Assembly (NCBI RefSeq): GCF_020171805.1
Contig: NZ_JAIVAF010000007.1
Coordinates: 62,001 to 126,000 of the forward strand
Length of the DNA: 64,000 nucleotides
Direction of reading: 5' to 3'
Source: Guptibacillus algicola
Lineage (GTDB): Bacteria; Bacillota; Bacilli; Bacillales; Guptibacillaceae
A program made the position numbers and the translations under genes. A model generated the notes under the pieces. That model was not told the DNA's origin and did no database searches. It saw only the letters and a program-made list of their open reading frames with translations. How positions within the stretch are numbered: the stretch's first letter is position 1; the number at the start of each line of letters is the position of its first letter. Positions 35,108-43,561 of this stretch are shown one piece after another.

Positions 35108-35146
35108 AAAAAGCTTTCGAGACGACAATCTCGAAAGCTTTTTTTC
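35108..35146. terminator. Bidirectional terminator
   Basis: A perfect 14-bp stem (35109-35122 with 35129-35142) followed by a T run; it separates the FMN reductase gene from convergent ytvA. Confidence 0.85.
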
Positions 35147-35149
35147 CAT

Positions 35150-35938
35150 TTACTTAATTGTGGTCAACGCTTGCTTTACGGATGGAAAACTTTGAATAGA
35201 TGACAGAGTCAAATCCGAACGAACACTTTCTAGAACAAATTCTGGGCGAACGCCAGAAATTATGAGTGTAGCTCCCATTAATTTGATAAGCTGATCAAGC
35301 TGGTAAATGCCATTGTGGAGTTGACTAGTAAAGTGACTCACACCAGATAGATCTAAGATTAAAAACTGGTCTCCACTTTTCTGGATGTGTCTACTTACAT
35401 TATGATGTAATAATTCCAGGCGCTCATCGTCAATTTCACCTACAAGAGGAACGATTGAAACGTCTCTGTCTATAGGTACGATAGGAGTAGACAGATCTTT
35501 TACTTGCTGTAAGTAATGATTAGAACGATCTTCTGCATTTCGGCGCTTCGTTACGTCCTGTTGCACTCCAACGAAATACGATTGGCTTTCACTCTCCATA
35601 TAAACAGGGAAAATTTGAAGCTCATTCCAGAATGGTTCCCCGTTTTTTCGATAATTCTTCACTTCTACTTTAAGCTTCTCTTTCTTCTTGATCGCATCTC
35701 TAACTTGTTTTAACACTTCTTTGTCGGTATCTTCTCCCTGGAGAAAACGGCAATTATAGCCGACAACCTCATCTGCAGTATATCCGCTCAATTGTTCAAA
35801 GCCTTTATTTGTGTAGATGATTGGGTTGTCAGGTAGCTCTGGGTCTGTAATAACGACTCCGGTCTCTACAAATTCTATAGCAGTCCTAATAAATTCGTTT
35901 TTCTTCATACGTTTGATTTGTTCTTTATTTGCTCTCAT
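35150..35938 (-). CDS. ytvA: Blue-light photoreceptor YtvA (LOV-STAS)
   Basis: A 262-aa protein, the same length as B. subtilis YtvA. The N-terminal LOV domain has the photoactive cysteine motif GYNCRFLQGEDTD, followed by FWNELQIFPVY, and YFVGVQQDVTKRR leading into the J-alpha helix. The C-terminal STAS domain begins at VSIVPLVGEIDDERLE. YtvA is a stressosome component that activates sigma-B in blue light. It lies 2 kb from another PAS-STAS protein and may share its stressosome. Confidence 0.88.
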   Translation of the reverse strand: MRANKEQIKRMKKNEFIRTAIEFVETGVVITDPELPDNPIIYTNKGFEQLSGYTADEVVGYNCRFLQGEDTDKEVLKQVRDAIKKKEKLKVEVKNYRKNGEPFWNELQIFPVYMESESQSYFVGVQQDVTKRRNAEDRSNHYLQQVKDLSTPIVPIDRDVSIVPLVGEIDDERLELLHHNVSRHIQKSGDQFLILDLSGVSHFTSQLHNGIYQLDQLIKLMGATLIISGVRPEFVLESVRSDLTLSSIQSFPSVKQALTTIK

Positions 35939-36175
35939 TTTGTATGCCCCGCGTTTGTTTTGTCTTCATTCAAATCATCACCTTTTAAACTGATTGTTAG
36001 TACTAGTATAAATCTCATCTTTATAAAAACCAATAATTAACCATTTATTCATTTGATTTTTCAGTGAAGTGAATGATCTCATGGGATGAACCAGGTGATG
36101 GATAGTATCTAAAAAATCTAAACATTCATGATATAATAACAGTATTTATATCTATAAGTGAGAGGGGGATCAGCG

Positions 36176-37390
36176 TTGGATGCACTAGATGTCATGGGTA
36201 ATAAAGAGAAAGCTTTTCCGCATTTTCAACCGATTATTAGCGCAGATAAAAAACAAATTATTGGATATGAAGTACTGGGAAGAATTCAAACAGAAGAAGG
36301 AATTGAAGATCTTAGTTTTTTCTTTGAAGATACAACTATTCCAGAGGAGTACATATTAGAAATAGACACTCATATACGGAATTTAGCTATTGAACATTAC
36401 AAGAGTCATGGAACGGGGGAATGTTTGTTTTTTAACTGTAATGCTAGTCATTTGCTCTATGATCATGGAGAAACAATTACACAGTCATTAGAGGAATATG
36501 CTAATTTAGGAATTCCTTATAATCGAATTGTGTTGGAAGTATCAGGATATGATGTGGATGAGGATAATTTAGGTAAGCTTCAGCACCTCTTAACGTACTA
36601 TAGCAGTCTTGGTGTACAAATTGCGGTTAGTCACTATGGAAATAAGATGAGCAATATTGAAAAGATCGCGATATTGAATCCCAATTTAATCAAAGTGAAT
36701 CTATATAGCCTTAAAGATAAAGGAATGCCCCAAGAGTACAGAGATGTGCTTTACGCATTATCAATGTTAGGGCGTAAAATTGGAGCTACCTTATTGTTTG
36801 AAGGAATCGATGGTCACGGGCAAATGAAATATGCTTGGGAAAATGGTGGTCGGTACTATCAAGGCAATTACATTAAAGAGCCAGGTCCGGTATTTTTGGA
36901 CAGAGCTCAATTTAAGCCACTACTCTCTAAAGAAATTCATCAATTTATCAACCATGAGCGAAATCGGCTGCTAGCGCTGTACCACTTATCTAGAAGGTTT
37001 AATGACCACCTGCAAAAACAAATTAAAATGATTAAGCAGAACGATTGGGATGATATCGTTTCACAAGCTTCAAGATCCTTGAAGGACGCTTGCTTTAGAG
37101 GCTATATTTGCAACGAAGATGGTGATCAGGTTTCGTCAAATTATTATCGTAATGATGATGGGAGCTGGGAACTACAACCAGAGTACGTTGGTAATAACTG
37201 GAGTTGGCGGCCGTATTTTCTGGAAAATATTATCCGAATGAAACATGAAGGAATCGGGAATCTCTCTGATATGTACAGTGATATCGAGACCAATGAATTG
37301 ATAAGGACTTATTCTTACCCTATCAACGAAACACATTATTTGTTTCTTGATATACCTTACTTGTATTTGTACGATCGGGATCACCATTAG
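36176..37390 (+). CDS. ykuI: YkuI-like degenerate EAL-domain protein
   Basis: A 404-aa protein, closely following B. subtilis YkuI: an EAL fold (residues 1-245) and a C-terminal PAS-like domain (from about 290; NWSWRPYFLENIIRMK, DIETNELIRTYSYP). The EAL motif reads EVLGR, and where active phosphodiesterases have DDFG this protein has SHYG, so it lacks catalytic aspartates and probably binds rather than degrades c-di-GMP, or has lost nucleotide function. The TTG at 36176 with AGAGGGGG upstream is preferred to an upstream GTG without a site. Confidence 0.82.
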   Translation: MDALDVMGNKEKAFPHFQPIISADKKQIIGYEVLGRIQTEEGIEDLSFFFEDTTIPEEYILEIDTHIRNLAIEHYKSHGTGECLFFNCNASHLLYDHGETITQSLEEYANLGIPYNRIVLEVSGYDVDEDNLGKLQHLLTYYSSLGVQIAVSHYGNKMSNIEKIAILNPNLIKVNLYSLKDKGMPQEYRDVLYALSMLGRKIGATLLFEGIDGHGQMKYAWENGGRYYQGNYIKEPGPVFLDRAQFKPLLSKEIHQFINHERNRLLALYHLSRRFNDHLQKQIKMIKQNDWDDIVSQASRSLKDACFRGYICNEDGDQVSSNYYRNDDGSWELQPEYVGNNWSWRPYFLENIIRMKHEGIGNLSDMYSDIETNELIRTYSYPINETHYLFLDIPYLYLYDRDHH

Positions 37391-37409
37391 TATCCAGGAG
37401 GGATAAAAA

Positions 37410-37811
37410 ATGCTCAAAAAAACGAATGTAAAAACGACAAAGCGAGATGAAATGATCGATATTACGTCAATTGTTAGAAAAACAATTGAAGAAGAAGGTA
37501 TTAGAGATGGACTTGTCGTGGTGTATTCAGCACATACGACTGCAGGCATAACGATCAATGAAAACGCAGATCCTGACGTGAAGCATGATATGTTGATGAG
37601 ACTGGATGAAGTGTACCCGTGGGAACATCCTAAGTATAGGCATGCAGAAGGGAACTCTGCTTCTCATTTAAAAACAAGCACGGTCGGTCCTTCTCAAACG
37701 ATACTTATTGCAGATGGAAAAATGATTCTAGGTACGTGGCAGGGAATATACTTTTGTGAATTTGACGGACCTCGAAACCGTACTGTTTATATTAAAACGA
37801 TGGAGGGATAA
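37410..37811 (+). CDS. YjbQ/UPF0047 family protein
   Basis: A 133-aa protein of the secondary thiamine-phosphate synthase (YjbQ) family. Signatures: [22 protein letters not shown] (core [10 protein letters not shown]), [19 protein letters not shown] (core GNSASHLK), and [18 protein letters not shown]. The E. coli protein has weak thiamine phosphate synthase activity; the real role is unclear. ATG at 37410 with GGAGGG upstream. It is followed 2 bp later by the phosphatase gene. Confidence 0.83.
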   Translation: MLKKTNVKTTKRDEMIDITSIVRKTIEEEGIRDGLVVVYSAHTTAGITINENADPDVKHDMLMRLDEVYPWEHPKYRHAEGNSASHLKTSTVGPSQTILIADGKMILGTWQGIYFCEFDGPRNRTVYIKTMEG

Positions 37812-37813
37812 AC

Positions 37814-38284
37814 ATGATTCGAGTATTGTTTGTATGTCTCGGTAATATTTGTAGATCCCCAATGGCTGAAGCGATCTTTCGAGATAAGGTCGCAGAGGCA
37901 GGTCTTTCTGATGTGATAAAAGTTGATTCTGCAGGCACTGGTGATTGGCATATCGGTGAACCACCGCATGAGGGAACTGTCGACCTACTTTCTAAGAATA
38001 AGATTAGTGTTGAGGGGATGCAGGCACGCCAAGTGAAAAAGGAAGACCTAGACACTTTTCAATATGTTGTGGCGATGGATGCGGGGAATTTAGGAGAACT
38101 GCACAAGTTGGCAGGCCTCACGAATACGAGTTCGATCTCAAGGCTGATGGATTACGTAGAAGAGTTTGAAATCGAAGATGTTCCTGATCCATACTTCACG
38201 GGTAATTTTGATGAGGTTTATGAGATGGTCGAAAAGGGTTGCGATAATTTATTTCAACACATTAGAGAAGAAAGCGGTCTATGA
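37814..38284 (+). CDS. yfkJ: Low-molecular-weight protein tyrosine phosphatase YfkJ
   Basis: A 156-aa enzyme with the P-loop VCLGNICRSPMAEAIF (catalytic Cys and Arg) and the general acid aspartate in VPDPYFTG. It matches YfkJ, a sigma-B-linked tyrosine phosphatase of B. subtilis, and the downstream YtxH-like and YfkH genes reproduce the yfkJ-yfkI-yfkH order, here with a kinase gene inserted. Its stop overlaps the next start by 4 bp. Confidence 0.87.
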   Translation: MIRVLFVCLGNICRSPMAEAIFRDKVAEAGLSDVIKVDSAGTGDWHIGEPPHEGTVDLLSKNKISVEGMQARQVKKEDLDTFQYVVAMDAGNLGELHKLAGLTNTSSISRLMDYVEEFEIEDVPDPYFTGNFDEVYEMVEKGCDNLFQHIREESGL

Positions 38285-39153
38285 TACAACCTGTTCAAGC
38301 TGCTCTAAAAGCATATGGTGATGAAGGTGAAATCAAACGATGGGACTCCGTGTCAGGAGGCTCCATCAATGACACGTATTATGTGAGAACAAAGAACAGA
38401 GAGTATTTTGCGAAGTTCAACCCAACCGCTGAGAGCGATTTTTTCCAGGCGGAAGTGGATGGTCTTACAATTTTAGAACAGAACGGTGTCCCTGTACCTA
38501 AACCTCTTTTCAATTATAAAGGTGGAGTAGGTAAGAACGTCCTGCTATTGGATTGGCTTGCTCCAACTACCAGTGTGAAGTCTGACAATAAGCTTGGAAG
38601 TGTCGTTGCAAACATGCACGCGTGCCATAGTGAAAAAGCTGGATTGTCACATTCTAACTTTATAGGCGAACTACGACAATGTAACGACCAAAAAGATGAT
38701 TGGGTGGAATTTTATCGCGACCTCCGACTAGGTTACTTACAGAGTGTAGCAAAGGAGAAAGGCTTGTTAACGAAAGAAAGGCAGTCTCGTTTGACAAGGC
38801 TAAGAGAAAATCTCCATACCCTCATTAACCATAATCCACAAAAGTCGTTATTGCACGGTGATCTCTGGGGTGGAAACTGGTTGAATGGTAAAGGTGGGAA
38901 GCCATACTTAATCGACCCTGCAGTTTATTATGGCGATAGGGAAGTAGACATCGCTTTTACATATTTATTTGGAGGGTATTCAGAGGCTTTTTATCAACAA
39001 TATGAAGAAGAGTATCCATTGGATAAAGGGTTCGAAGATCGCTTCCCGATCTATCAGCTGTATTATCTTCTTGTTCATCTTGTGATATTTGGGGAAAGCT
39101 ATGGAAGTGCGGTTGACCGCATCCTTAAGCGCTACACCACTATTCATGTTTAG
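38281..39153 (+). CDS. Fructosamine kinase family protein
   Basis: A 290-aa aminoglycoside phosphotransferase-fold protein. SVSGGSINDTYYVRTKNREYFAKFNP is the N-lobe nucleotide region (core SGGSINDTYYV), and the catalytic loop is LLHGDLWGGNWL followed by LIDPAVYYGDREVDIAFT. This fits fructosamine-3-kinase-like enzymes that repair glycated proteins or metabolise glycated amino acids. It overlaps yfkJ by ATGA, indicating translational coupling. Confidence 0.85.
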   Translation: MIQPVQAALKAYGDEGEIKRWDSVSGGSINDTYYVRTKNREYFAKFNPTAESDFFQAEVDGLTILEQNGVPVPKPLFNYKGGVGKNVLLLDWLAPTTSVKSDNKLGSVVANMHACHSEKAGLSHSNFIGELRQCNDQKDDWVEFYRDLRLGYLQSVAKEKGLLTKERQSRLTRLRENLHTLINHNPQKSLLHGDLWGGNWLNGKGGKPYLIDPAVYYGDREVDIAFTYLFGGYSEAFYQQYEEEYPLDKGFEDRFPIYQLYYLLVHLVIFGESYGSAVDRILKRYTTIHV

Positions 39154-39161
39154 TATGTGAG

Positions 39162-39187
39162 GTTTGATGGTACGTATTTTAGGGAAA
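39162..39187 (+). promoter_or_regulatory. Sigma-B type promoter
   Basis: GTTTGA (39162-39167), 14 bp, GGGAAA (39182-39187) closely matches the general stress consensus GTTTAA-N12-15-GGGWAW, 40 bp before the YtxH-like gene. The B. subtilis yfk cluster is known to be sigma-B dependent. Confidence 0.6.
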
Positions 39188-39226
39188 ATAATCGCAACTT
39201 TGTGAAATTAAAGGAGGTAATATTAA

Positions 39227-39628
39227 ATGAATCAGACATATCAGACGAAGAACGAAAATAAACTTTTTAAAGCTGTCCTAATCGGTGGTCTAGCAGGAGC
39301 CCTTATTTCTCTTTTGGATCGAGGAACAAGACAATCGATTAAAGAAGGATCAAAGCGCACAGGTGAGGTGCTCCGAGAAGTAAAGAATAACCCTTCATAT
39401 TATTCGAATAAGGTTAAGCAAACGGTTGAAGACGCTGGGGATCTCATGAAAGAGGTACAGGATGATATCAATACACTTTCAAAGAAATTCAGCGGATTAA
39501 AAGATAGTTCAGTCGAAGCTCTAAACATCGTTAAAGAAACCCAGAAAGACATTAAGGAAATAGGTTCTAGGGTAGTTGAAGCGGGAGAAGAATTGACGAA
39601 AGACCATAACGACCAAATTACGCACTAG
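39227..39628 (+). CDS. YtxH domain stress protein (YfkI position)
   Basis: A 133-aa protein with one N-terminal membrane helix (FKAVLIGGLAGALISLLDRGTR) typical of YtxH, followed by a long amphipathic helix of heptads up to the C-terminus. It occupies the place of yfkI in the yfkJ-I-H cluster and sits directly behind a sigma-B promoter, so it is likely a general stress protein. Biochemical role unknown. A strong AAAGGAGGT site precedes the ATG. Confidence 0.75.
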   Translation: MNQTYQTKNENKLFKAVLIGGLAGALISLLDRGTRQSIKEGSKRTGEVLREVKNNPSYYSNKVKQTVEDAGDLMKEVQDDINTLSKKFSGLKDSSVEALNIVKETQKDIKEIGSRVVEAGEELTKDHNDQITH

Positions 39629-39646
39629 ATAACTTCAGGAGGGTAT

Positions 39647-40477
39647 ATGGTGAATTTATCAGTACTCAGTTTTAGTAAGCAGCTTTTCTTGAGGATAAAG
39701 GAACATCAGGTTACAGATTTGGCTGCGCAGCTTGCGTACTATTTCTTGTTGTCTCTTTTTCCTTTCCTCATTTTCGCCATAACCCTTCTGGCTCATTTCG
39801 ATTTCTCGAAGGATCAAATCCTTGAATTAATTGCTCAGTACGCACCCTCGGAATCTTTCGTCACGATTCAAGAGAACCTTATTCTCGAAGATGGTGCACG
39901 GAAAGGATTGCTTTCGTTCGGAATAATCGCGACGATCTGGTCGGCGTCGAATGCAATCAATGCCATTATCAAGTCCCTGAATCGAGCATATAACGTAGAT
40001 GAAAGCAGGAATTTTCTTCTCGCAAGAGGGCTTTCTGTCTTATTGTCGCTCGCTATGATCTTCGTTATAGTCGTGGCATTATTATTGCCGGTATTTGGAG
40101 AAATGCTTTGGCGATTCTTCGTTGGGTTCTTTGCAATACCAGAGTCTTTTAGTTTTATGTTTACGCTGATTCGGTGGTTTTTAAGTCTTTCCATCATGAT
40201 TATCGTGTTTATGTTCATTTATTATTACGCTCCTAATAAACGGCTGCATTATAAAGACGTTATGATAGGATCGGTTACTGCTTCAGTCTTATGGCAGCTC
40301 GTTTCTTTTGTCTTCTCTTACTACATAAATAACTTTGGGAATTACTCTGCAACGTATGGCAGTTTAGGTGGGGTCATCGCTTTAATGTTGTGGTTTTATT
40401 TAACTGGCCTTGTCATTGTTGTTGGAGGAGAAATAAATGCTACATCCAATTACTTCAGAAGGAATAAACCAACATAA
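39647..40477 (+). CDS. yfkH: YihY/BrkB family membrane protein YfkH
   Basis: A 276-aa protein of six helices. DLAAQLAYYFLLSLFPFLIFA, WSASNAINAIIKSLNRAYN, and YSATYGSLGGVIALMLWFYLTG are family signatures (formerly misnamed RNase BN). YfkH is membrane-bound and of unknown function, with a reported sporulation link. It ends the stress cluster and is followed by a terminator. Confidence 0.83.
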   Translation: MVNLSVLSFSKQLFLRIKEHQVTDLAAQLAYYFLLSLFPFLIFAITLLAHFDFSKDQILELIAQYAPSESFVTIQENLILEDGARKGLLSFGIIATIWSASNAINAIIKSLNRAYNVDESRNFLLARGLSVLLSLAMIFVIVVALLLPVFGEMLWRFFVGFFAIPESFSFMFTLIRWFLSLSIMIIVFMFIYYYAPNKRLHYKDVMIGSVTASVLWQLVSFVFSYYINNFGNYSATYGSLGGVIALMLWFYLTGLVIVVGGEINATSNYFRRNKPT

Positions 40478-40513
40478 AACAGCAGCCTTTCTAGGGCTGC
40501 TGTTCTCTTTATT
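40478..40513. terminator. Bidirectional terminator
   Basis: A perfect 10-bp stem (40478-40487 with 40495-40504) and T-rich tail between convergent genes. Confidence 0.8.
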
Positions 40514-42416
40514 TCAATAAGCGTAAACCATTGAGTATAACAAGTATGGTACTACCTTCATGGCCGAGAACTCCGAGAGGGAGGGTCAAAAATTGAAAGA
40601 AATTAGATGCGATCAACACGAGTATGACGAGAATGGAGAAAGCAACGTTTTGTTTTACGATTGTGTTTAATCGATTCGATAAGCTCACGGCACGAATCAA
40701 TTTGGCTAGGTCGTTCTTCATAAGGACAACATCTGCTGTATCAAGTGCGACATCCGTTCCTTGGCCCATAGCGATTCCTACATCAGAGGAAGCGAGTGCT
40801 GGAGCATCATTAATGCCATCTCCTATCATGCCAACAGAACCATATTCTTCTTTGAGCTGTTTGATGCGTGTGACTTTATCTTCGGGTAAACAGTTTGCAT
40901 AGTATTTCTCAATCCCCACCTCTTCAGCGATCGCTTTTGCGGTTTCTTCACTGTCTCCGGTAATCATGATCGGTTCAATACCTTGTTTCTGCAAATCTTT
41001 TACCATTTTGATTGAGGCTGCACGTACCTGATCCTTAAGGGCTATGATACCAGCTATCCCTTTTTCATCAGCTGCAACAACAAGGGTCTTACCTTCTTGT
41101 TGCAGTTTTTTGTATTGGTGGTCAAACAAAGAGAAGCCGGCTGATTCTGAGAAGAATTCACGTTTACCGACTTTCCACTGTGTTCCTGAAACACTCGCTT
41201 GAACACCCCAACCTGAATGGTCTTCCATATCTTCAGGTTCAATCCAAGCAAAGTTACCTGCAGATTGAACGATGGCTTTTGCGAGCGGATGTGTTGATTG
41301 TCTTTCAATGGAAGCAACAGTTCTCATGAAAGTATCTTCATCAATATCTTCTCTCGTGATCACATCAGTGACTACGGGATTTCCTTCCGTAAGTGTGCCT
41401 GTTTTATCAAGTGCAATGGCTTTAATGGAACTAAGTTGTTCGAGGTGGACGCCCCCTTTAAACAATATGCCATTCCTTGCTCCTAATGAGATCGCTGAGA
41501 GAGTAGCGGGCATGATTGCTGCAACAAGAGCACATGGTGAGGCTACTACAAGGAATACCATAGCTCGGTAAATTGTTTCCTCCCATGACCAACCAACTAA
41601 ATAATGGGGGAGAATCATAAGAAGAGCGCCGATAAGAAGTACGATCTTTACGTACCAACCTTCTATTTTTTCAATGAACAATTGCGAAGGGGCTTTTTGG
41701 TCTTGTGCTTCTTGTACGAGAGCAATTATTTTTTGGAAAACAGTATCTTCGTTTCTTTTCGTCATCTTAATTGTTAAATGACCAGATATATTTAGTGTTC
41801 CAGCGAACACTTCATCGTCAATTCGTTTAATGACGGGGATAGACTCACCTGTAATAGCTGATTGATCAAGTGACGTTTGTCCTTTGATGATCATACCATC
41901 AGCTGGCACACGCTCCCCTGGTTTAATCAAGATGGTGCTATCGATTGTTAGTTCTGATGCTTGAATGACTTTCTCCACACCATTTTCGATGATGGTAGCT
42001 GTTTCTGGTTGTATGTCCATAAGAGATTGTAGTTCACGTTCACTTTTGTTTAGCGTATATGTTTCGAGCGCACCACTTATTGCGAATATGAAAATTAGAA
42101 TGGCACCTTCTGTCCAGTACCCAATCGAAGCAGCTCCAATGGCGGCAATAATCATAAGCAATTCAACATTAACATCTTTATCGGCAATTGAATCTTCAAT
42201 GCCTTCTTTCGCTTTAGCGAACCCGCCAATGACAAAAGCTGTGATGTAGAGACCTGCTTCTGCGAAAGAAGAGATGTCGCTTTCAAGTAACCAGGTTAAG
42301 GCGATAATACAACCACTAAATAAAGCTGCTATAAGTTCACTATGTTGTTTGATGGTATCCCACCAAAGAGAAGTATGAGACGGATAAGTATCGGTTTGGA
42401 CATTCACTTGTTGCAT
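40509..42416 (-). CDS. pfeT: P1B-type metal ATPase PfeT (ZosA)
   Basis: A 635-aa P-type ATPase without an N-terminal metal-binding domain. The metal site is SPC in VVASPCALVAA; the phosphorylation motif is DKTGTLTEG; the TGES motif is AITGESIPV; the hinge is MIGDGINDAPAL; the end HEGSTILVILNGLRLL is typical of ZosA/PfeT. B. subtilis PfeT effluxes Fe(II) under PerR control. I start at the ATG at 42416, seven bases after AGGAGG; the ATG two codons upstream is too close to the site. A PerR-box-like sequence lies upstream. Confidence 0.83.
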   Translation of the reverse strand: MQQVNVQTDTYPSHTSLWWDTIKQHSELIAALFSGCIIALTWLLESDISSFAEAGLYITAFVIGGFAKAKEGIEDSIADKDVNVELLMIIAAIGAASIGYWTEGAILIFIFAISGALETYTLNKSERELQSLMDIQPETATIIENGVEKVIQASELTIDSTILIKPGERVPADGMIIKGQTSLDQSAITGESIPVIKRIDDEVFAGTLNISGHLTIKMTKRNEDTVFQKIIALVQEAQDQKAPSQLFIEKIEGWYVKIVLLIGALLMILPHYLVGWSWEETIYRAMVFLVVASPCALVAAIMPATLSAISLGARNGILFKGGVHLEQLSSIKAIALDKTGTLTEGNPVVTDVITREDIDEDTFMRTVASIERQSTHPLAKAIVQSAGNFAWIEPEDMEDHSGWGVQASVSGTQWKVGKREFFSESAGFSLFDHQYKKLQQEGKTLVVAADEKGIAGIIALKDQVRAASIKMVKDLQKQGIEPIMITGDSEETAKAIAEEVGIEKYYANCLPEDKVTRIKQLKEEYGSVGMIGDGINDAPALASSDVGIAMGQGTDVALDTADVVLMKNDLAKLIRAVSLSNRLNTIVKQNVAFSILVILVLIASNFFQFLTLPLGVLGHEGSTILVILNGLRLLK

Positions 42417-42559
42417 TTTCATGCCTCCTTATTACTTTCTAATTGAGAAAGATAGTCATAATCAATCTATCTAAATGCTCCTATTTGCAAATAACCATGA
42501 AGATATTAGCCTATTAAGTTCGTTTTTGTAACTGTCAATTGAGAATGCTTTTCACTAGA

Positions 42560-42574
42560 TTAGAATAATTATTA
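42560..42574. promoter_or_regulatory. PerR/Fur-box-like sequence upstream of pfeT
   Basis: TTAGAATAATTATTA matches the PerR consensus TTATAATNATTATAA at 12 of 14 defined positions. It lies about 145 bp before the pfeT start. Confidence 0.45.
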
Positions 42575-42652
42575 TCTTTTAGTAATTTTATTCTATCACA
42601 TGATATTCATAGTTACTATACAAAAGGAATGTATTCAGTTACATATTTTCAT

Positions 42653-42679
42653 GTTTAAAACTGCCAAATAACAGGGAAT
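42653..42679 (+). promoter_or_regulatory. Sigma-B type promoter
   Basis: GTTTAA (42653-42658), 15 bp, GGGAAT (42674-42679): both hexamers fit the general stress consensus, 41 bp before the VLRF1 gene. Confidence 0.6.
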
Positions 42680-42720
42680 CCATTTTATAAGTAAGCAAAA
42701 AGTTAAGGAGGATCATCGAC

Positions 42721-43518
42721 ATGTTATTAACAGAGAAATTGAATCAAATCAAACGAGCACAAGTACAAAAGCCAGATAAAGTGTTTACTCTATACTTAAA
42801 TACAGACCGTCGCGATCCAGATCGTCAGCATGGCGAATGGAAAATTCAATTGAAGAATGGTTTCCGAAACTTTGAAGACTACTTAAAAGAAAGTGGCAAT
42901 AAAGAAGAGCAGGAAAACTTCAATAAAGTAAAAGAAAAAGTACAGGAAGAGATCGACGCTCTCGAACATGATTTAAATCGAGGTCTAGTGATTATTGCAT
43001 CTTCAGATGATCAAATCTGGTTCGTTGAACGCACTCAGGTGCCTGTTACAACAAACCTATACTGGGAAGAAGAACCACAGCTCGACCAGCTTGAAGAATT
43101 AAGTAAGGATTATCCAAACACAGGAATCATTCTTGTGCATTATGATTATGTACGTATTCTTGAAACGGAACTTGGTTTCCTTACGAAGAGTGAAGAATAT
43201 GCATGGGACCCAGATGAGGACAATTGGAGAATTTACGAAGGTACGACAGGAAGCGAGAATACACCTGGTAACGGAAGTACCGCTCAACGTGAACTATTCG
43301 AGGATCGAGTTAAGGCGAATCGAGAAAGATGGTATAAGTCGATGGCTTCGAAGCTTGATAAAAAGTCCAAAAATCGCGATTGGGAGAAGATTTACGTAGC
43401 TGGTGAAAAAGAAGAAGCGGAAGAGCTTTCGAAGCTCATGAACAAAGAAACAGAAATAGTTGGGAAAAACTATGCTGACAAACGAGATGATGAAGTACTA
43501 GAATTACTCGTTTCGTAA
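42721..43518 (+). CDS. VLRF1/baeRF family aeRF1-type release factor-like protein
   Basis: A 265-aa soluble protein. The N-terminus (KPDKVFTLYLNTDRRDP), a long charged helix, LVIIASSDDQIWFVERTQVP and the central TGIILVHYDYVRILETELG strand pattern match the bacterial Vms1/aeRF1-like families (baeRF, VLRF1). These relate to enzymes that release peptides from stalled ribosomes or tRNA, but the bacterial group is barely studied. A sigma-B promoter lies directly upstream, pointing to a stress role. Confidence 0.72.
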   Translation: MLLTEKLNQIKRAQVQKPDKVFTLYLNTDRRDPDRQHGEWKIQLKNGFRNFEDYLKESGNKEEQENFNKVKEKVQEEIDALEHDLNRGLVIIASSDDQIWFVERTQVPVTTNLYWEEEPQLDQLEELSKDYPNTGIILVHYDYVRILETELGFLTKSEEYAWDPDEDNWRIYEGTTGSENTPGNGSTAQRELFEDRVKANRERWYKSMASKLDKKSKNRDWEKIYVAGEKEEAEELSKLMNKETEIVGKNYADKRDDEVLELLVS

Positions 43519-43534
43519 CAAGAGCAAGGTAAAG

Positions 43535-43561
43535 AAAAAGCACCTTTAAAGGTGCTTTTTC
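43535..43561. terminator. Bidirectional terminator
   Basis: A perfect palindromic stem (AAAAAGCACC with GGTGCTTTTT) between convergent genes. Confidence 0.85.
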
